A DNA stretch of 64,000 nt from JAEUHQ01 sp964538915. GTDB taxonomy: Bacteria > Planctomycetota > UBA1135 > UBA2386. Under the pieces are notes generated by a model that did no database searches, was not told the DNA's origin, and was given only the letters and a program-made list of their open reading frames with translations. This document shows positions 52,444 to 61,434 of this stretch, piece after piece. The position numbers were made by a program, and so were the translations under genes. The DNA is taken from NCBI GenBank assembly GCA_964538915.1, contig CAZIFB010000005.1, forward strand, positions 1-64,000, in the 5' to 3' direction. Within the stretch, counting starts at the first letter, position 1, and each line of letters begins with the position of its first letter.

Positions 52444-53573
52444 GCGGGACCGGGAGATCGGGGCAGGCACCGCGGTTCTGCGACTTCAACGCCGGGAGCC
52501 GCGCCGACGAAGATGTCCTCGAACTGTTCGTCGCCACCGAGCGCGAGCATCCGGCGAACCCGGCGAGTGTGCACGCGCCGGGTCGGCGAGCACGAGCCGT
52601 GCTCGAGGAGGCGCGCGAGCGCGTCGCCGCCGCACTCGGACTCGCCGCCGCGGACGTGCTGTTCACCAGTGGTGGCACGGAAGCTGCCAACCTCGCGATC
52701 ACCGGGCTCGGCGATCGTGCGCTGCCCGTCTTGCTCTCGCCCGCCGAACATCCTGCGGTGTACGAACCGGCGCTGGAACGCGGCGCCGTTCTCATGGCGA
52801 TCGATCGCACCGGATGCGCCGTCGTCGTGGCGCCCGACACCCGCGTCGGACTCGTGGCGCTGGTCCATGCCCAGAGCGAACTCGGTACCGTGCAACCGGT
52901 CGCCGAGGCGGCGCGCCTAGCCCGGGACCTCGGGGTGCCGCTCTTCGTCGACGCCGCACAGAGCCTCGGTCGGCTCGACCTCGACCCCGTCGTGGCGTCG
53001 GGAGCGATCGTCGCCCTGTCGCCGCACAAGGCCTTCGGCATCCGCGGACACGGAGTGCTCGCGGGTCGTGGACTTCAGCACGGTCTTCGACCGATGCTGC
53101 GCGGCGGAGCACAGGAGCACGGACTGCGACCGGGTACACAGAGCCCGGCGCTCGCCGTCGCGAATGCACTCGCGATCGAGCGAGCGATCGAGCATCGCGA
53201 AGACCGCGCCGTCACCATGCTCGCCGCGCGATCCGAGTTCATGACGGGGATGCGGACCCTGGTGGTCGACCACGAAGTCTTGACACCAGAAGCGAACAGC
53301 GTGCCGAACACCGTGATGATCGCGTTCCGCGGCGTCGACGGTCGCAACCTCCTTCCGGCTCTCGATCTCGCAGGTGTTCACGCTTCGCACGGCAGTGCGT
53401 GTTCGTCCGGCGCACCGACTCCGCCTCGCATCCTGCGCGCGATCGGACTCGACGACGCTTCGGCTCGAGCGTGCGTGCGGTTCAGCTTCAGCGGTGACGA
53501 GGCGCCCGGCTCGATGCGCGACGCAGGTGTGCGCGCAGCGCAGGTCGTGCAGCGTCTGCAAAAAAAAATCTGA
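52440..53573 (+). CDS. Cysteine desulfurase (NifS/IscS-like aminotransferase class V)
   Basis: A 377-aa PLP-dependent enzyme. The PLP lysine is K197 in LSPHKAFGIRG, VDAAQSLGRLD precedes it, and the active cysteine C321 lies in GSACSSGAPTPPRIL. It mobilises sulfur from cysteine for Fe-S clusters or thionation. Overlap with bshA ties it to thiol metabolism. The last codons include a nine-A run (53560-53568) encoding QKKI before the stop, striking in such a GC-rich region and a possible slippage point. Confidence 0.92.
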   Translation: MSGTGRSGQAPRFCDFNAGSRADEDVLELFVATEREHPANPASVHAPGRRARAVLEEARERVAAALGLAAADVLFTSGGTEAANLAITGLGDRALPVLLSPAEHPAVYEPALERGAVLMAIDRTGCAVVVAPDTRVGLVALVHAQSELGTVQPVAEAARLARDLGVPLFVDAAQSLGRLDLDPVVASGAIVALSPHKAFGIRGHGVLAGRGLQHGLRPMLRGGAQEHGLRPGTQSPALAVANALAIERAIEHREDRAVTMLAARSEFMTGMRTLVVDHEVLTPEANSVPNTVMIAFRGVDGRNLLPALDLAGVHASHGSACSSGAPTPPRILRAIGLDDASARACVRFSFSGDEAPGSMRDAGVRAAQVVQRLQKKI

Positions 53574-54067
53574 GCTCGTCGCGCGTCGACGAACTCCTCG
53601 CGACGATTCCAAGTCGTTGTCGCATCGTGCGCGTACGAACGACGTCGCGAGGGACATCTTGGTCGCCGATTTTTTTCGCGAGCAAAGTTGTGCGTGTGCT
53701 CTTCACAAGCGTCGCCGCGATCGCTAAGGACAACTCGCGTCAGAGAGGAGCGGACCCCGGCCGCCTAACCGTGGTTCTCTCCAGAGCCTGCCTTCGGAGT
53801 CCGAGTCTGCACTCGGTCTCAGCCACTCAGAGTCCGTCGAGTCTGTCACTCGTCCCGGGTGTTGCCCGACCGATCGCGGTCGCGTCGCACCTTCGCTCTC
53901 GGAGCCACCCTCCGAGGTGCTGCCACCAACTTCGCGAACCGTCCGGCGAGAGCCGAGCCGTTCCACGCCACCCGTCCGTACCCGCTTCTGGCGCTGCCGC
54001 CAGCGGCGCCGTTTCGTAGTCCCTCGTTCCACCCGTTTCGGCAACCCTGTCCTTGCACCCTAGACCC
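53574..54067. other. Non-coding dnaA upstream region with several dyads
   Basis: This 494-bp spacer holds no convincing gene. Visible structure: an inverted repeat of 10-bp arms at 53596-53605 and 53643-53652 enclosing a second, shorter pair (GTCGTT/AACGAC); a seven-T run at 53670-53676; and three short hairpins at 53801-53816 (6-bp stem, 4-nt loop), 53838-53852 (5-bp stem) and 53898-53916 (7-bp stem, 5-nt loop). The first two hairpins lie in an imperfect direct repeat rich in GAGTC. No good DnaA box was found. It presumably holds the dnaA promoter and may be part of the origin. Confidence 0.55.
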
Positions 54068-55561
54068 ATGGTGGATGCCCACACGCCAGAGTCGCAACCG
54101 CTCGACGAAAAGGAAGTGCTGCGGATCGTCCTGCAGTATCTCGGCCCGCGTGTGCGGCCGGAGCAGTTGGAGACCTGGTTCCGCACGATGAACGTGCGCC
54201 GCATCGACGACCGCGAGATCGATCTCTCGGTCACGAGCCAGTTCGTGCGTGACTGGCTCCAGCGCAACTACCTGTCCCTCCTCAACGAAGCGGTCGGTGC
54301 GCTCGGCGAACCGCGCCGCCGTCTCGTCCTGTCGAACCGCGAGGAAGACGGCTTCGACGGTTTCCGTGCAACCGGTCTCGGAGCGGCGCTCGGTCGCGGC
54401 GAACCCGCGCGCCTCGGCGCCGCCGACGAGATCGAGCGCGTGATCCGCCTCAACGACACAGCCGCGCCGATCCCCGTGACGGCGGCCGCGGCGGGGACGA
54501 ACGTCGCGCCCGGCGTGCTCCGCCGTGCCACCAACCCGCTCAACCCGAACTACACGTTCGACAAGTTCGTCGTCGGTTCGTGCAACCGGCTCGCCCACGC
54601 TTCTGCGCTCGCGATCGGCGAGAACCCGGGCTGTGCCTACAACCCGCTCTTCGTTCACGGCAACGTCGGCCTCGGCAAGTCGCACCTGCTGCAGGCGATC
54701 TGTCACACGATCCTGCGGCGCGATCCGAACGCGCGAGTCGTCTACCTGAGCTGCGAGGACTTCACGAACGCGTTCATCCACGCGATCCAGAACCAGAAGC
54801 TCGACGTCTTCCGCGACTTCTACCGTTCTGCCGACGTGCTGGTGATCGACGACGTGCAGTTCCTCGCGAATCGCGAGAAGACGCAGGACGAGTTCTTCCA
54901 CACGTTCAACACGCTCTACGACGCGCAGAAGCAGATCGTGCTGTCGTCCGATCGCACACCGGTCGAGATCCCGACGATCCAGGAGCGGCTGGTCTCGCGC
55001 TTCAAATGGGGCCTGGTCGCCGAAGTCGAGGCGCCGTGCTTCGAGACGCGCAGGGCGATCGTTCGGCGCAAGGCCGAGGGCCGCGGCGCGAGCCTGCCGG
55101 AGGACGTCGTCTCGTTCCTCGCCGAGCGCGTCACCGGGAACATCCGCGAGCTGGAGGGTGCGGTGATCAAGGTCGTCGGCATCGCCGCGATCACGGAACA
55201 ACCGATCACGCTCGCCCTCGCCGAAACGAGCATGCGCGGCATGCCCGTGCTGCACCAACAGGTGTCCGTCGACGACGTGATGGCGCTCGTGACGAGTGAG
55301 TTCGCGATCACGGCGCGGGAGCTCACCGGCAAGGGCCGCACCCAGACTGTCAGTCTGCCTCGGCAGATCGCGATGTTCCTGATCCGTGAGCACACGGAGA
55401 ACTCGCTCGAGGACGTCGGCCGCATCTTCGGCAACCGCGACCACACCACGGTCCTCTACGCGGTCACGAAGATCCAGGATCGCTCGAAGACCGATCGGCT
55501 GTTCAAGGAACTGCTCGACGGTCTCAGCACCCGCTTGCTGACGCGCTCGTTCCGGACCTGA
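54068..55561 (+). CDS. dnaA: Chromosomal replication initiator protein DnaA
   Basis: A 497-aa DnaA. Domain I is about residues 10-90 and domain II is a variable linker with low complexity (GAALGRGEPARLGAAD and AAAAGTNVAPG). Domain III starts LNPNYTFDKFVVGSCNRLAHA and holds Walker A G201-L-G-K-S and Walker B at D261-D262 (VLVIDDVQFLA). Domain IV ends with the DNA-binding signature D458-H-T-T461. The ATG at 54068 was chosen; an in-frame TTG at 54053 and a GTG at 54071 are alternatives. It binds oriC boxes and opens the origin. Confidence 0.96.
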   Translation: MVDAHTPESQPLDEKEVLRIVLQYLGPRVRPEQLETWFRTMNVRRIDDREIDLSVTSQFVRDWLQRNYLSLLNEAVGALGEPRRRLVLSNREEDGFDGFRATGLGAALGRGEPARLGAADEIERVIRLNDTAAPIPVTAAAAGTNVAPGVLRRATNPLNPNYTFDKFVVGSCNRLAHASALAIGENPGCAYNPLFVHGNVGLGKSHLLQAICHTILRRDPNARVVYLSCEDFTNAFIHAIQNQKLDVFRDFYRSADVLVIDDVQFLANREKTQDEFFHTFNTLYDAQKQIVLSSDRTPVEIPTIQERLVSRFKWGLVAEVEAPCFETRRAIVRRKAEGRGASLPEDVVSFLAERVTGNIRELEGAVIKVVGIAAITEQPITLALAETSMRGMPVLHQQVSVDDVMALVTSEFAITARELTGKGRTQTVSLPRQIAMFLIREHTENSLEDVGRIFGNRDHTTVLYAVTKIQDRSKTDRLFKELLDGLSTRLLTRSFRT

Positions 55562-56030
55562 TCGCGGGCCGCCTCGAACCGAAGCGGCAACGCTCGGGAT
55601 CGTGCCTGGCGTCCTCCTGGTCGCGCGTTCTTTTGACGTCTGGGTCCGCGAAGCTGGATGGCGTGGCACCGGCGGGAGATCGGGTCGTCACGAAACCTGT
55701 GCACAGCCAGGGAGTGATGTCTGGAGCTTCTGCGGATCCCTGTCGGGAGGTCTCCCGATGCTTCCCGGGTCGTCCCGCTCCTCGTCGCAAGACGTCGAGA
55801 ATGTGGATCCGTGCACCGCATCTTCCGACCGTTTCTCCAGGCCCGTGAACCGCCCTGGAGCCGGCTTTCTTGCTTCGATGGCGACGATCCATCGCTAACC
55901 TATGCACACTCGCGACGGAACGGATGACGGTGACGAGAGAGTACTTCTCTCTCACTGAAGATCTCCCGTCTCGCGCGCTTGAGCCAACACACCCGGCACC
56001 CGCACCTTCGAAGCCCGCAAGCACCGTACG
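55562..56030. other. oriC: Candidate replication origin (dnaA-dnaN spacer)
   Basis: This 469-bp non-coding spacer is long for a dnaA-dnaN junction. It contains weak DnaA-box-like sites: CTATGCACA at 55900-55908 (7 of 9 to TTATCCACA), TGTGGATCC at 55802-55810 (reverse strand 7 of 9), and the palindrome CTGTGCACAG at 55697-55706. Other dyads are TCGGGAGGTCTCCCGA at 55743-55758 and GAGAGAG/CTCTCTC at 55935-55953 just before dnaN. No strong AT-rich unwinding element is obvious. The dnaN promoter must also lie here. Confidence 0.45.
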
Positions 56031-57125
56031 ATGAAGATCCTCTGCGACCGCAACGCGCTGCAAGAAGCCGTCACCGTCGTCTCGTCCGTCGTTCCGGCGA
56101 AGACCACGAAGCCCATCCTGCAGAACCTCCTGCTGCGGGCCGACAGCGAAGGCATCACGTTGTTCGCGACGGACCTCGAGATGGCGGCGCGGGTGCAGCT
56201 CGACTCCGTGAAGGTGTCGAAGAAGGGGACGGCGCTCCTGCCCGCTCGTGAGACCGCGGCGCTGCTCCGCGAGCTGGGTGAGCCCACCGTGACGCTCGAC
56301 AGCAGCGAGCAGCGCTGCCGCATCGAGAGCGGCGGCGGCTCGTTCGTGCTCCTGGGCGAGGACCCGGAGCAGTATCCCGAGGAAGCGCTCGGCAAGGCGG
56401 GCAAGAAGGTCGAGATCGTGGCCGGTGCGATGCTGCGGATGATCCAGGAGACGGTCTTCGCGGCGGCACGGGAGGAGACCCGTTACGCGATCAACGGCGT
56501 CCTGCTCGACTGCGCAGCGGGGTGCCTGCGCCTCGTGGCGACCGACGGCCGACGCCTCGCGATCAGCTACGAGAACATCGACACGAAGGTCGAGTTCAAG
56601 ACGGTCGTTCCGCTCCGGGCTCTGCACACCTTGAGCCGTGCGCTGACCGAAGGCAGCAAGGAGATGCTGCGGATCGAAGTCGGCGACAAGCAGATCACCT
56701 TTGCCGTCGGTTCGACCCAGCTGGTGAGCCAGCTGCTCGAAACGCGCTTCCCCGACTACGAGGGTGTGCTGCCGAAGTCGGCCGACACGACCGTCGAGGT
56801 CTCCAAGTCGCTGCTCGAAGGTGCGCTGCGCCGCGCCGCGATCTTGTCCTCCAACGACATGCGCATGGTGCGCTTCGAGGTCGCCGACGACCAGCTTCGG
56901 ATGACCGCCGAGAGTTCCGCCCGCGGCCGCGCCGACGTCGCGATCCAGGCGGTGGTGAAGGGCGCCGGCGGCTCGATCAACTTCAACCCCGACTACATCC
57001 TCGAGGCGCTGCGCATCTGCAAGCTCGACCAGGTCCGCCTCGACATGTCGGACGACTCGATGCCGGCGAAGTTCACGCTCGGCGAGTCGTTCACCTACGT
57101 CGTCATGCCCATCAGTGGGTCGTGA
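56031..57125 (+). CDS. dnaN: DNA polymerase III sliding clamp (beta subunit)
   Basis: A 364-aa beta clamp. It opens MKILCDRNALQEAVTVVSSVVPAKTTKPILQN and contains LFATDLEMAAR, RLVATDGRRLAI, and the C-terminal YVVMPISGS, close to the M-P-M-R/S end typical of DnaN. The three-domain ring forms a dimer around DNA and tethers polymerases. Length matches the family. It follows the candidate origin spacer and precedes a DUF721 gene by 63 bp. Confidence 0.96.
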   Translation: MKILCDRNALQEAVTVVSSVVPAKTTKPILQNLLLRADSEGITLFATDLEMAARVQLDSVKVSKKGTALLPARETAALLRELGEPTVTLDSSEQRCRIESGGGSFVLLGEDPEQYPEEALGKAGKKVEIVAGAMLRMIQETVFAAAREETRYAINGVLLDCAAGCLRLVATDGRRLAISYENIDTKVEFKTVVPLRALHTLSRALTEGSKEMLRIEVGDKQITFAVGSTQLVSQLLETRFPDYEGVLPKSADTTVEVSKSLLEGALRRAAILSSNDMRMVRFEVADDQLRMTAESSARGRADVAIQAVVKGAGGSINFNPDYILEALRICKLDQVRLDMSDDSMPAKFTLGESFTYVVMPISGS

Positions 57126-57188
57126 CCCGGTGGATCCCGAGTTGCCGATCGTGAGCCGACGTTCTCCGTCGAGTACCGTCTGACTTCC

Positions 57189-57491
57189 GTGGCCGACCCG
57201 CAACCAGCGCGCGACCTGCTCCGTGGCATCCTGCAGAACGTGGGACGCAGCAAGAACCGGAGCGCCTACAACGACGCGCTCGACACCGTGCTCGGCCCGA
57301 CGCTCCGCCCACACTGCCAGATCGTCGGCACCCGGAACGCTCGCCTCGTCGTCGAGGTCGACTCCGCACCGCTCTACGCCGAACTCTCCGGCTTCCGCCG
57401 CGAGGAGATCCGCCTCGCCATCAATCGCCTCGTGCCAAACCAACCCATTGCGCAGTTGACGTTCCGACAGGGGGGAACGGGACATGTCTGA
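57189..57491 (+). CDS. DUF721 / DciA-like protein
   Basis: A 100-aa protein of the DUF721 (DciA-like) family. Typical features are the N-terminal RDLLRGILQNVGRSKNRSAYNDAL helix and the KH-like core ARLVVEVDSAPLYAELSGFRREEIRLAINRLV. DciA is the ancestral loader of the replicative helicase DnaB, and its place between dnaN and gyrB is the classic one. A GTG start is used at 57189. The last 8 bp overlap gyrB. Confidence 0.85.
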   Translation: MADPQPARDLLRGILQNVGRSKNRSAYNDALDTVLGPTLRPHCQIVGTRNARLVVEVDSAPLYAELSGFRREEIRLAINRLVPNQPIAQLTFRQGGTGHV

Positions 57492-59943
57492 AGCGAATCC
57501 GACCCAAGCCGGCTACGACGCGAGTTCCATCAAGGTGCTCGAAGGCCTGGAAGCCGTTCGCCAGCGCCCGGCGATGTACATCGGCGACACGAACCAGCGC
57601 GGTTTGCACCACCTCGTGTGGGAGGTCGTCGACAACTCGGTCGACGAGGCGCTAGCCGGTCACGCCAACCGCGTCGACGTGCGTGTCCACAAGGACGGCA
57701 GCATCTCGATCAAGGACAACGGCCGCGGCATCCCGGTCGACATGCACGAGAGCGGCAAGCCCGCCCTCGAGGTCATCCTGACCAAGCTCCACTCGGGCGG
57801 CAAGTTCGACAAGAACAGCTACAAGGTCTCGGGCGGTCTGCACGGTGTCGGCATCAGCTGCGTGTGCGCGCTGGCCGAAGTGCTCGACGTCGAGGTCTAC
57901 CGCGACGGCAAGGTCTACCGCCAGACGTACGTGCGCGGCGAAAAGGCCAGCGAGCTGAAGGTCATCGGCAAGGCCGAGAGCACCGGGACGATGCTGCGCT
58001 TCAAGGCCGACCCGACCGTCATGCAGGCGACGGAGTTCCAGTACGACATCCTGCGCAAGCGCCTGCGCGAACTCGCCTACCTGATGGGTTCGGCGAACCT
58101 GCACATCACGCTCTTCGACGAGCGCATCGACAAGGGTGAGGAGTTCCACTTCCCCGAAGGTCTCGTCGAGTTCGTGCACGACCTCAACCGCGCCAAGAAC
58201 GCGCTGCACAAGGACGTCGTCTACTTCCGCCGCGAGATCCCGTCGGAGCAGAGCCCCGAGAAGGTCTACACCGTCGAGATCGCTCTCCAGTACAGCGACT
58301 CCTACAACGAGAACGTGCACTCGTTCGTGAACAACATCAACACGATCGAGGGCGGCACGCACCTCGTCGGCTTCCGCACCGCGCTCACGCGCGCGCTCAA
58401 CAACTGGGCACGCACCGAGAAGGTGATGAAGGACAAGGACCCGACGCCGACGGGCGAGGACTTCAAGGAAGGCCTCGCGGCGATCGTCTACGTCAAGGTT
58501 CCCGACCCGCAGTTCGAGAGCCAGACGAAGATCAAGCTCGGCAATCGCGAAGTGCAGTCGCTGGTCGAGACGGTCGTCGGTGACGGACTCCGCACGTACT
58601 TCGAGGAGACGCCGGGCACCGCGCGCGCGATCTTCGGCAAGGCGATGGATGCGCTGCGCGCACGCGAAGCCGCGCGGAAGGCCCGTGATCTCGTCCGTCG
58701 CAAGTCCGCGCTCGAGGGCGGCGGCCTGCCCGCGAAACTCGCCGACTGCCAGAAGGGGACGGCGCGCGAGGACGCCGAACTGTTCCTGGTGGAAGGTGAC
58801 TCCGCAGGCGGCACCGCGAAGCAGGGCCGCATGAGCCACCAGGCGATCCTGCCGCTTCGCGGCAAGATCCTGAACGTCGAGAAGGCGTCGGCCGACAGCA
58901 TCCTCGACCACGAAGAGATCCAGACGATCGTCAGTGCGATCGGCACCGGATTCGTCGGCGAGGAGTTCGAACCCGACCGCCTCCGCTACGGCAAGATCAT
59001 CGTGATGACGGACGCCGACGTCGACGGCTCGCACATCCGCACGCTGCTCCTGACGTTGTTCTACCGGAAGATGCCCGAGCTGGTCGCGCGCGGTCACGTC
59101 TACGTCGCGCAACCGCCGCTCTACGGTCTGAAGAAGGGCAAGACGGAGAAGTTCGCGATCACGGAAGAGGACAAGCTCAACCTCCTCGCCGAGATGGGGC
59201 TCGGCACGACGACGCTCGCTCACACGAACGGCAAGAAGTGGCACGGACGCGAACTGCGCCGGCTCATGGACACGGTCGTGAAGCTCCGCGATCTCGAGAG
59301 ACGCATGCCGGCCGACGGCGCCGTGCCGTTCGCCGACTACGTCGCGGCGGCCACCGTGCCCGACCGCACCCTGCCGACGAACTACATGGTGCTCGCCGGC
59401 AAGGGCCGCTTCTTCGACACCGAGGCGCAGCTCGCCGCGGAGATCGAGAAGCTGACGAAGGCGAAGGGCCGTCCGCTGGTCGTCTACGAAGGGCCGGATT
59501 CGCCGTGCCGGCGCGAACAGGCCGACGTCGAGGTTTACGTCCTGCACCTCGGTCACGAAGTGCAGACCCTGATGCGCCAGATCGACACGCTCGGCGTCCC
59601 CGTCGATTGGCCTGCTCCGGCGAACGGCTCGGGCTTCTCGTCGTCCGCCGGCGAGGAGGCGCGTTCCACCGGAGGCGAGAGCCTCTTCGCGGCGATCGAG
59701 TCGATCGAGAAGACGCTCCAGAAGGAAGTCGTCGTGCAGCGCTACAAAGGCCTCGGCGAGATGCAGGCTTCGCAGCTCTTCGAGTCGACGATGGACCCCG
59801 AACGACGCACGCTGCGCCGTGTGACCGTCAACGACCTGGTCGAAGCCGACCGGATCTTCACGGTCCTGATGGGTCCCGAGGTCGAGCCGCGCCGCGACTT
59901 CATCGAAAAGCACGCGCTCGAAGCGACGAGCATCGACGTGTAA
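57484..59943 (+). CDS. gyrB: DNA gyrase subunit B
   Basis: An 819-aa type IIA topoisomerase subunit. The GHKL ATPase motifs are intact: EVVDNSVDEALAGHANR (N-box), IKDNGRGIPVD, and GGLHGVGISCVCAL. The TOPRIM domain has VE437-G-D-S-A-G-G-T-A-K-Q-G-R and the acidic pair in TDADVDGSHIRTLLL. The C-terminal part ends with QRYKGLGEMQASQLFESTMDPERRTLRRV, a gyrase B tail. It forms gyrase with GyrA to add negative supercoils. It overlaps the DUF721 gene. Confidence 0.96.
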   Translation: MSEANPTQAGYDASSIKVLEGLEAVRQRPAMYIGDTNQRGLHHLVWEVVDNSVDEALAGHANRVDVRVHKDGSISIKDNGRGIPVDMHESGKPALEVILTKLHSGGKFDKNSYKVSGGLHGVGISCVCALAEVLDVEVYRDGKVYRQTYVRGEKASELKVIGKAESTGTMLRFKADPTVMQATEFQYDILRKRLRELAYLMGSANLHITLFDERIDKGEEFHFPEGLVEFVHDLNRAKNALHKDVVYFRREIPSEQSPEKVYTVEIALQYSDSYNENVHSFVNNINTIEGGTHLVGFRTALTRALNNWARTEKVMKDKDPTPTGEDFKEGLAAIVYVKVPDPQFESQTKIKLGNREVQSLVETVVGDGLRTYFEETPGTARAIFGKAMDALRAREAARKARDLVRRKSALEGGGLPAKLADCQKGTAREDAELFLVEGDSAGGTAKQGRMSHQAILPLRGKILNVEKASADSILDHEEIQTIVSAIGTGFVGEEFEPDRLRYGKIIVMTDADVDGSHIRTLLLTLFYRKMPELVARGHVYVAQPPLYGLKKGKTEKFAITEEDKLNLLAEMGLGTTTLAHTNGKKWHGRELRRLMDTVVKLRDLERRMPADGAVPFADYVAAATVPDRTLPTNYMVLAGKGRFFDTEAQLAAEIEKLTKAKGRPLVVYEGPDSPCRREQADVEVYVLHLGHEVQTLMRQIDTLGVPVDWPAPANGSGFSSSAGEEARSTGGESLFAAIESIEKTLQKEVVVQRYKGLGEMQASQLFESTMDPERRTLRRVTVNDLVEADRIFTVLMGPEVEPRRDFIEKHALEATSIDV

Positions 59944-59948
59944 CGGGC

Positions 59949-59980
59949 TCCTCGCGGCCACGATCCGCCCACCGCGAGGA
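59949..59980 (+). promoter_or_regulatory. Hairpin covering the MCE gene ribosome-binding site
   Basis: TCCTCGCGG at 59949-59957 pairs perfectly with CCGCGAGGA at 59972-59980 (14-nt loop). The second arm contains GAGGA, the Shine-Dalgarno 5 nt before the ATG at 59986. The fold could lower translation of the MCE gene or act as a terminator after gyrB; no T-run follows. Confidence 0.5.
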
Positions 59981-59985
59981 CCACG

Positions 59986-61434
59986 ATGCATCGACTTCGC
60001 TATTCGATCGGCGTGCTGACGCTGCTCGCCGCCGCGCTGTGCGCGCTGTGGTTCGTCAGGATCCTGAGGAACCAGGACGAACGACCCGGCCTCGCGGTCC
60101 GAGTCGAGTTCCGCGACGCACGCGGGCTGCGCTCTGGCGCCGACGTCCGCTACCGCGGCGTATCGGTCGGCACGGTGCGAACGGTCTCGATCGCGGGCGA
60201 CGGTCGCAAGGCGACGGTCGGCATGCTGCTCGATCCGATCGGTGCGGCGCAGGCTTGCGTGAACAGCGTGTTCTGGATCGTCACGCCCCGGTTCGCCGGG
60301 ATCACGACGGGCGCGTCCGGTCTCGACACGCTCGTCCGCGATTCCTACGTGACCTTCCAGACGCCGGGCGAACGCGGTTCACCGCTCGCCGACGGCAGCC
60401 TGCTCGCCGGTCGCGAGAAACCGCCGCCGGCGGCAGACCCCGAAGTGCTCGACGAGATCGAACACGGCGATCTCCTGATGAGCGTTCTGGTGCCCGAGAA
60501 CCACGGACTGCGTCCCGGCTCGGCGGTGATCTACCGCGGCCAGCAGACCGGTGACGTGCGCAGCGTCGAGCTGGCGCCGGACGGGTCGCACGTCGAAGTG
60601 AAACTGCGCATCGCGCGCAAGCACCGTCAGACGGTCACCGACAAGTCGTTCTTCTGGGTCGCGCGTCCGGCCGTGACGGGTGCGCTGCTGTCCGGGTTCA
60701 CGCTGAACGACGTGAGTGCCCTGCTCACGCCCTTCGTCAGCTACTACTCCGAACCGGGGAAAGGCGTGCCCGTGGACGACGGTCACCGCGTCGCCGCGCA
60801 GCCGATGCGGCCGTCGTTCGAGGTCGCCGCGGTGCCGAAGGCAGCCCTGCAGCCCCGCCCGCGGCCGGATCCAGCACCGGGAGCGGACGGCATCGTCGTG
60901 GTGCGGATCGTCTACGACGCGATCGAGCGCGACACCTGGAGTGCGGACGATCCGGTGCGCGGCGAGGGCAGCGGTCTCCTTCTGCTCGCGCACGACGGCC
61001 GTGCGATCGTGGTGACCGCACGATCCGTGGTCGACGGATCGGTGACGACGAGCGATGCGTTCGGTCGCGCTCCACAGATCGAAGACGAGCGCACGAAGGT
61101 GATGTTGCCCGACGGCTCGGTGCTTCGCGCCGTGCGGATCTGGGTTCATCCGGATGGCGCGGACCTCGCGGTCCTGCTCCTCGAGGACGTGCCGCCCGAC
61201 CTGCGCGCGAGCGCGACGGATCGGCTCGCACTCGCGGAGACGATGACGGGCAGCGACGTGCGTTGCGCCGGCCCCGACGGCGCTCCGCTCGCCGTGGCCG
61301 CGATCGAGACGATTTCCGAAGGAGCCGCACTCGGCGGTGTCGTGGTCGCGTCCGAACGAGCAGTCGGCATCGTCGGTGCGGGCAGGAAGGTCGTGCCGCT
61401 GACCTCGCTGCCCTCCGATCTGCGGCCGCGATGA
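59986..61434 (+). CDS. MCE-domain (MlaD-like) lipid-transport protein fused to a degenerate trypsin-like domain
   Basis: A 482-aa protein with one N-terminal membrane anchor (residues 6-26), two MCE domains (about 35-135 with AVRVEFRDARGLRSGADVRYRGVSVGTVR, and 165-265 with GLRPGSAVIYRGQQTGDVRSVEL), and a C-terminal region from about 300 that looks like a trypsin/DegP fold. There, GEGSGLLLLAHDGRAIVVTARSVVDG matches the strand around the catalytic His (here Ser), DLAVLLLEDV matches the Asp region, and GAALGGVVVASERAVGIV matches the Ser loop (nucleophile absent). So it is probably a non-catalytic protease domain. MCE proteins bridge lipids between membranes. The next gene encodes its ABC partner and overlaps the stop. 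Confidence 0.82.
   Translation: MHRLRYSIGVLTLLAAALCALWFVRILRNQDERPGLAVRVEFRDARGLRSGADVRYRGVSVGTVRTVSIAGDGRKATVGMLLDPIGAAQACVNSVFWIVTPRFAGITTGASGLDTLVRDSYVTFQTPGERGSPLADGSLLAGREKPPPAADPEVLDEIEHGDLLMSVLVPENHGLRPGSAVIYRGQQTGDVRSVELAPDGSHVEVKLRIARKHRQTVTDKSFFWVARPAVTGALLSGFTLNDVSALLTPFVSYYSEPGKGVPVDDGHRVAAQPMRPSFEVAAVPKAALQPRPRPDPAPGADGIVVVRIVYDAIERDTWSADDPVRGEGSGLLLLAHDGRAIVVTARSVVDGSVTTSDAFGRAPQIEDERTKVMLPDGSVLRAVRIWVHPDGADLAVLLLEDVPPDLRASATDRLALAETMTGSDVRCAGPDGAPLAVAAIETISEGAALGGVVVASERAVGIVGAGRKVVPLTSLPSDLRPR

Noticed and set aside
53574..54067. Possible small genes in the dnaA upstream region
   Set aside because: Open frames there are Arg/Ser-rich, lack ribosome-binding sites and cross the hairpins; none resembles a protein.
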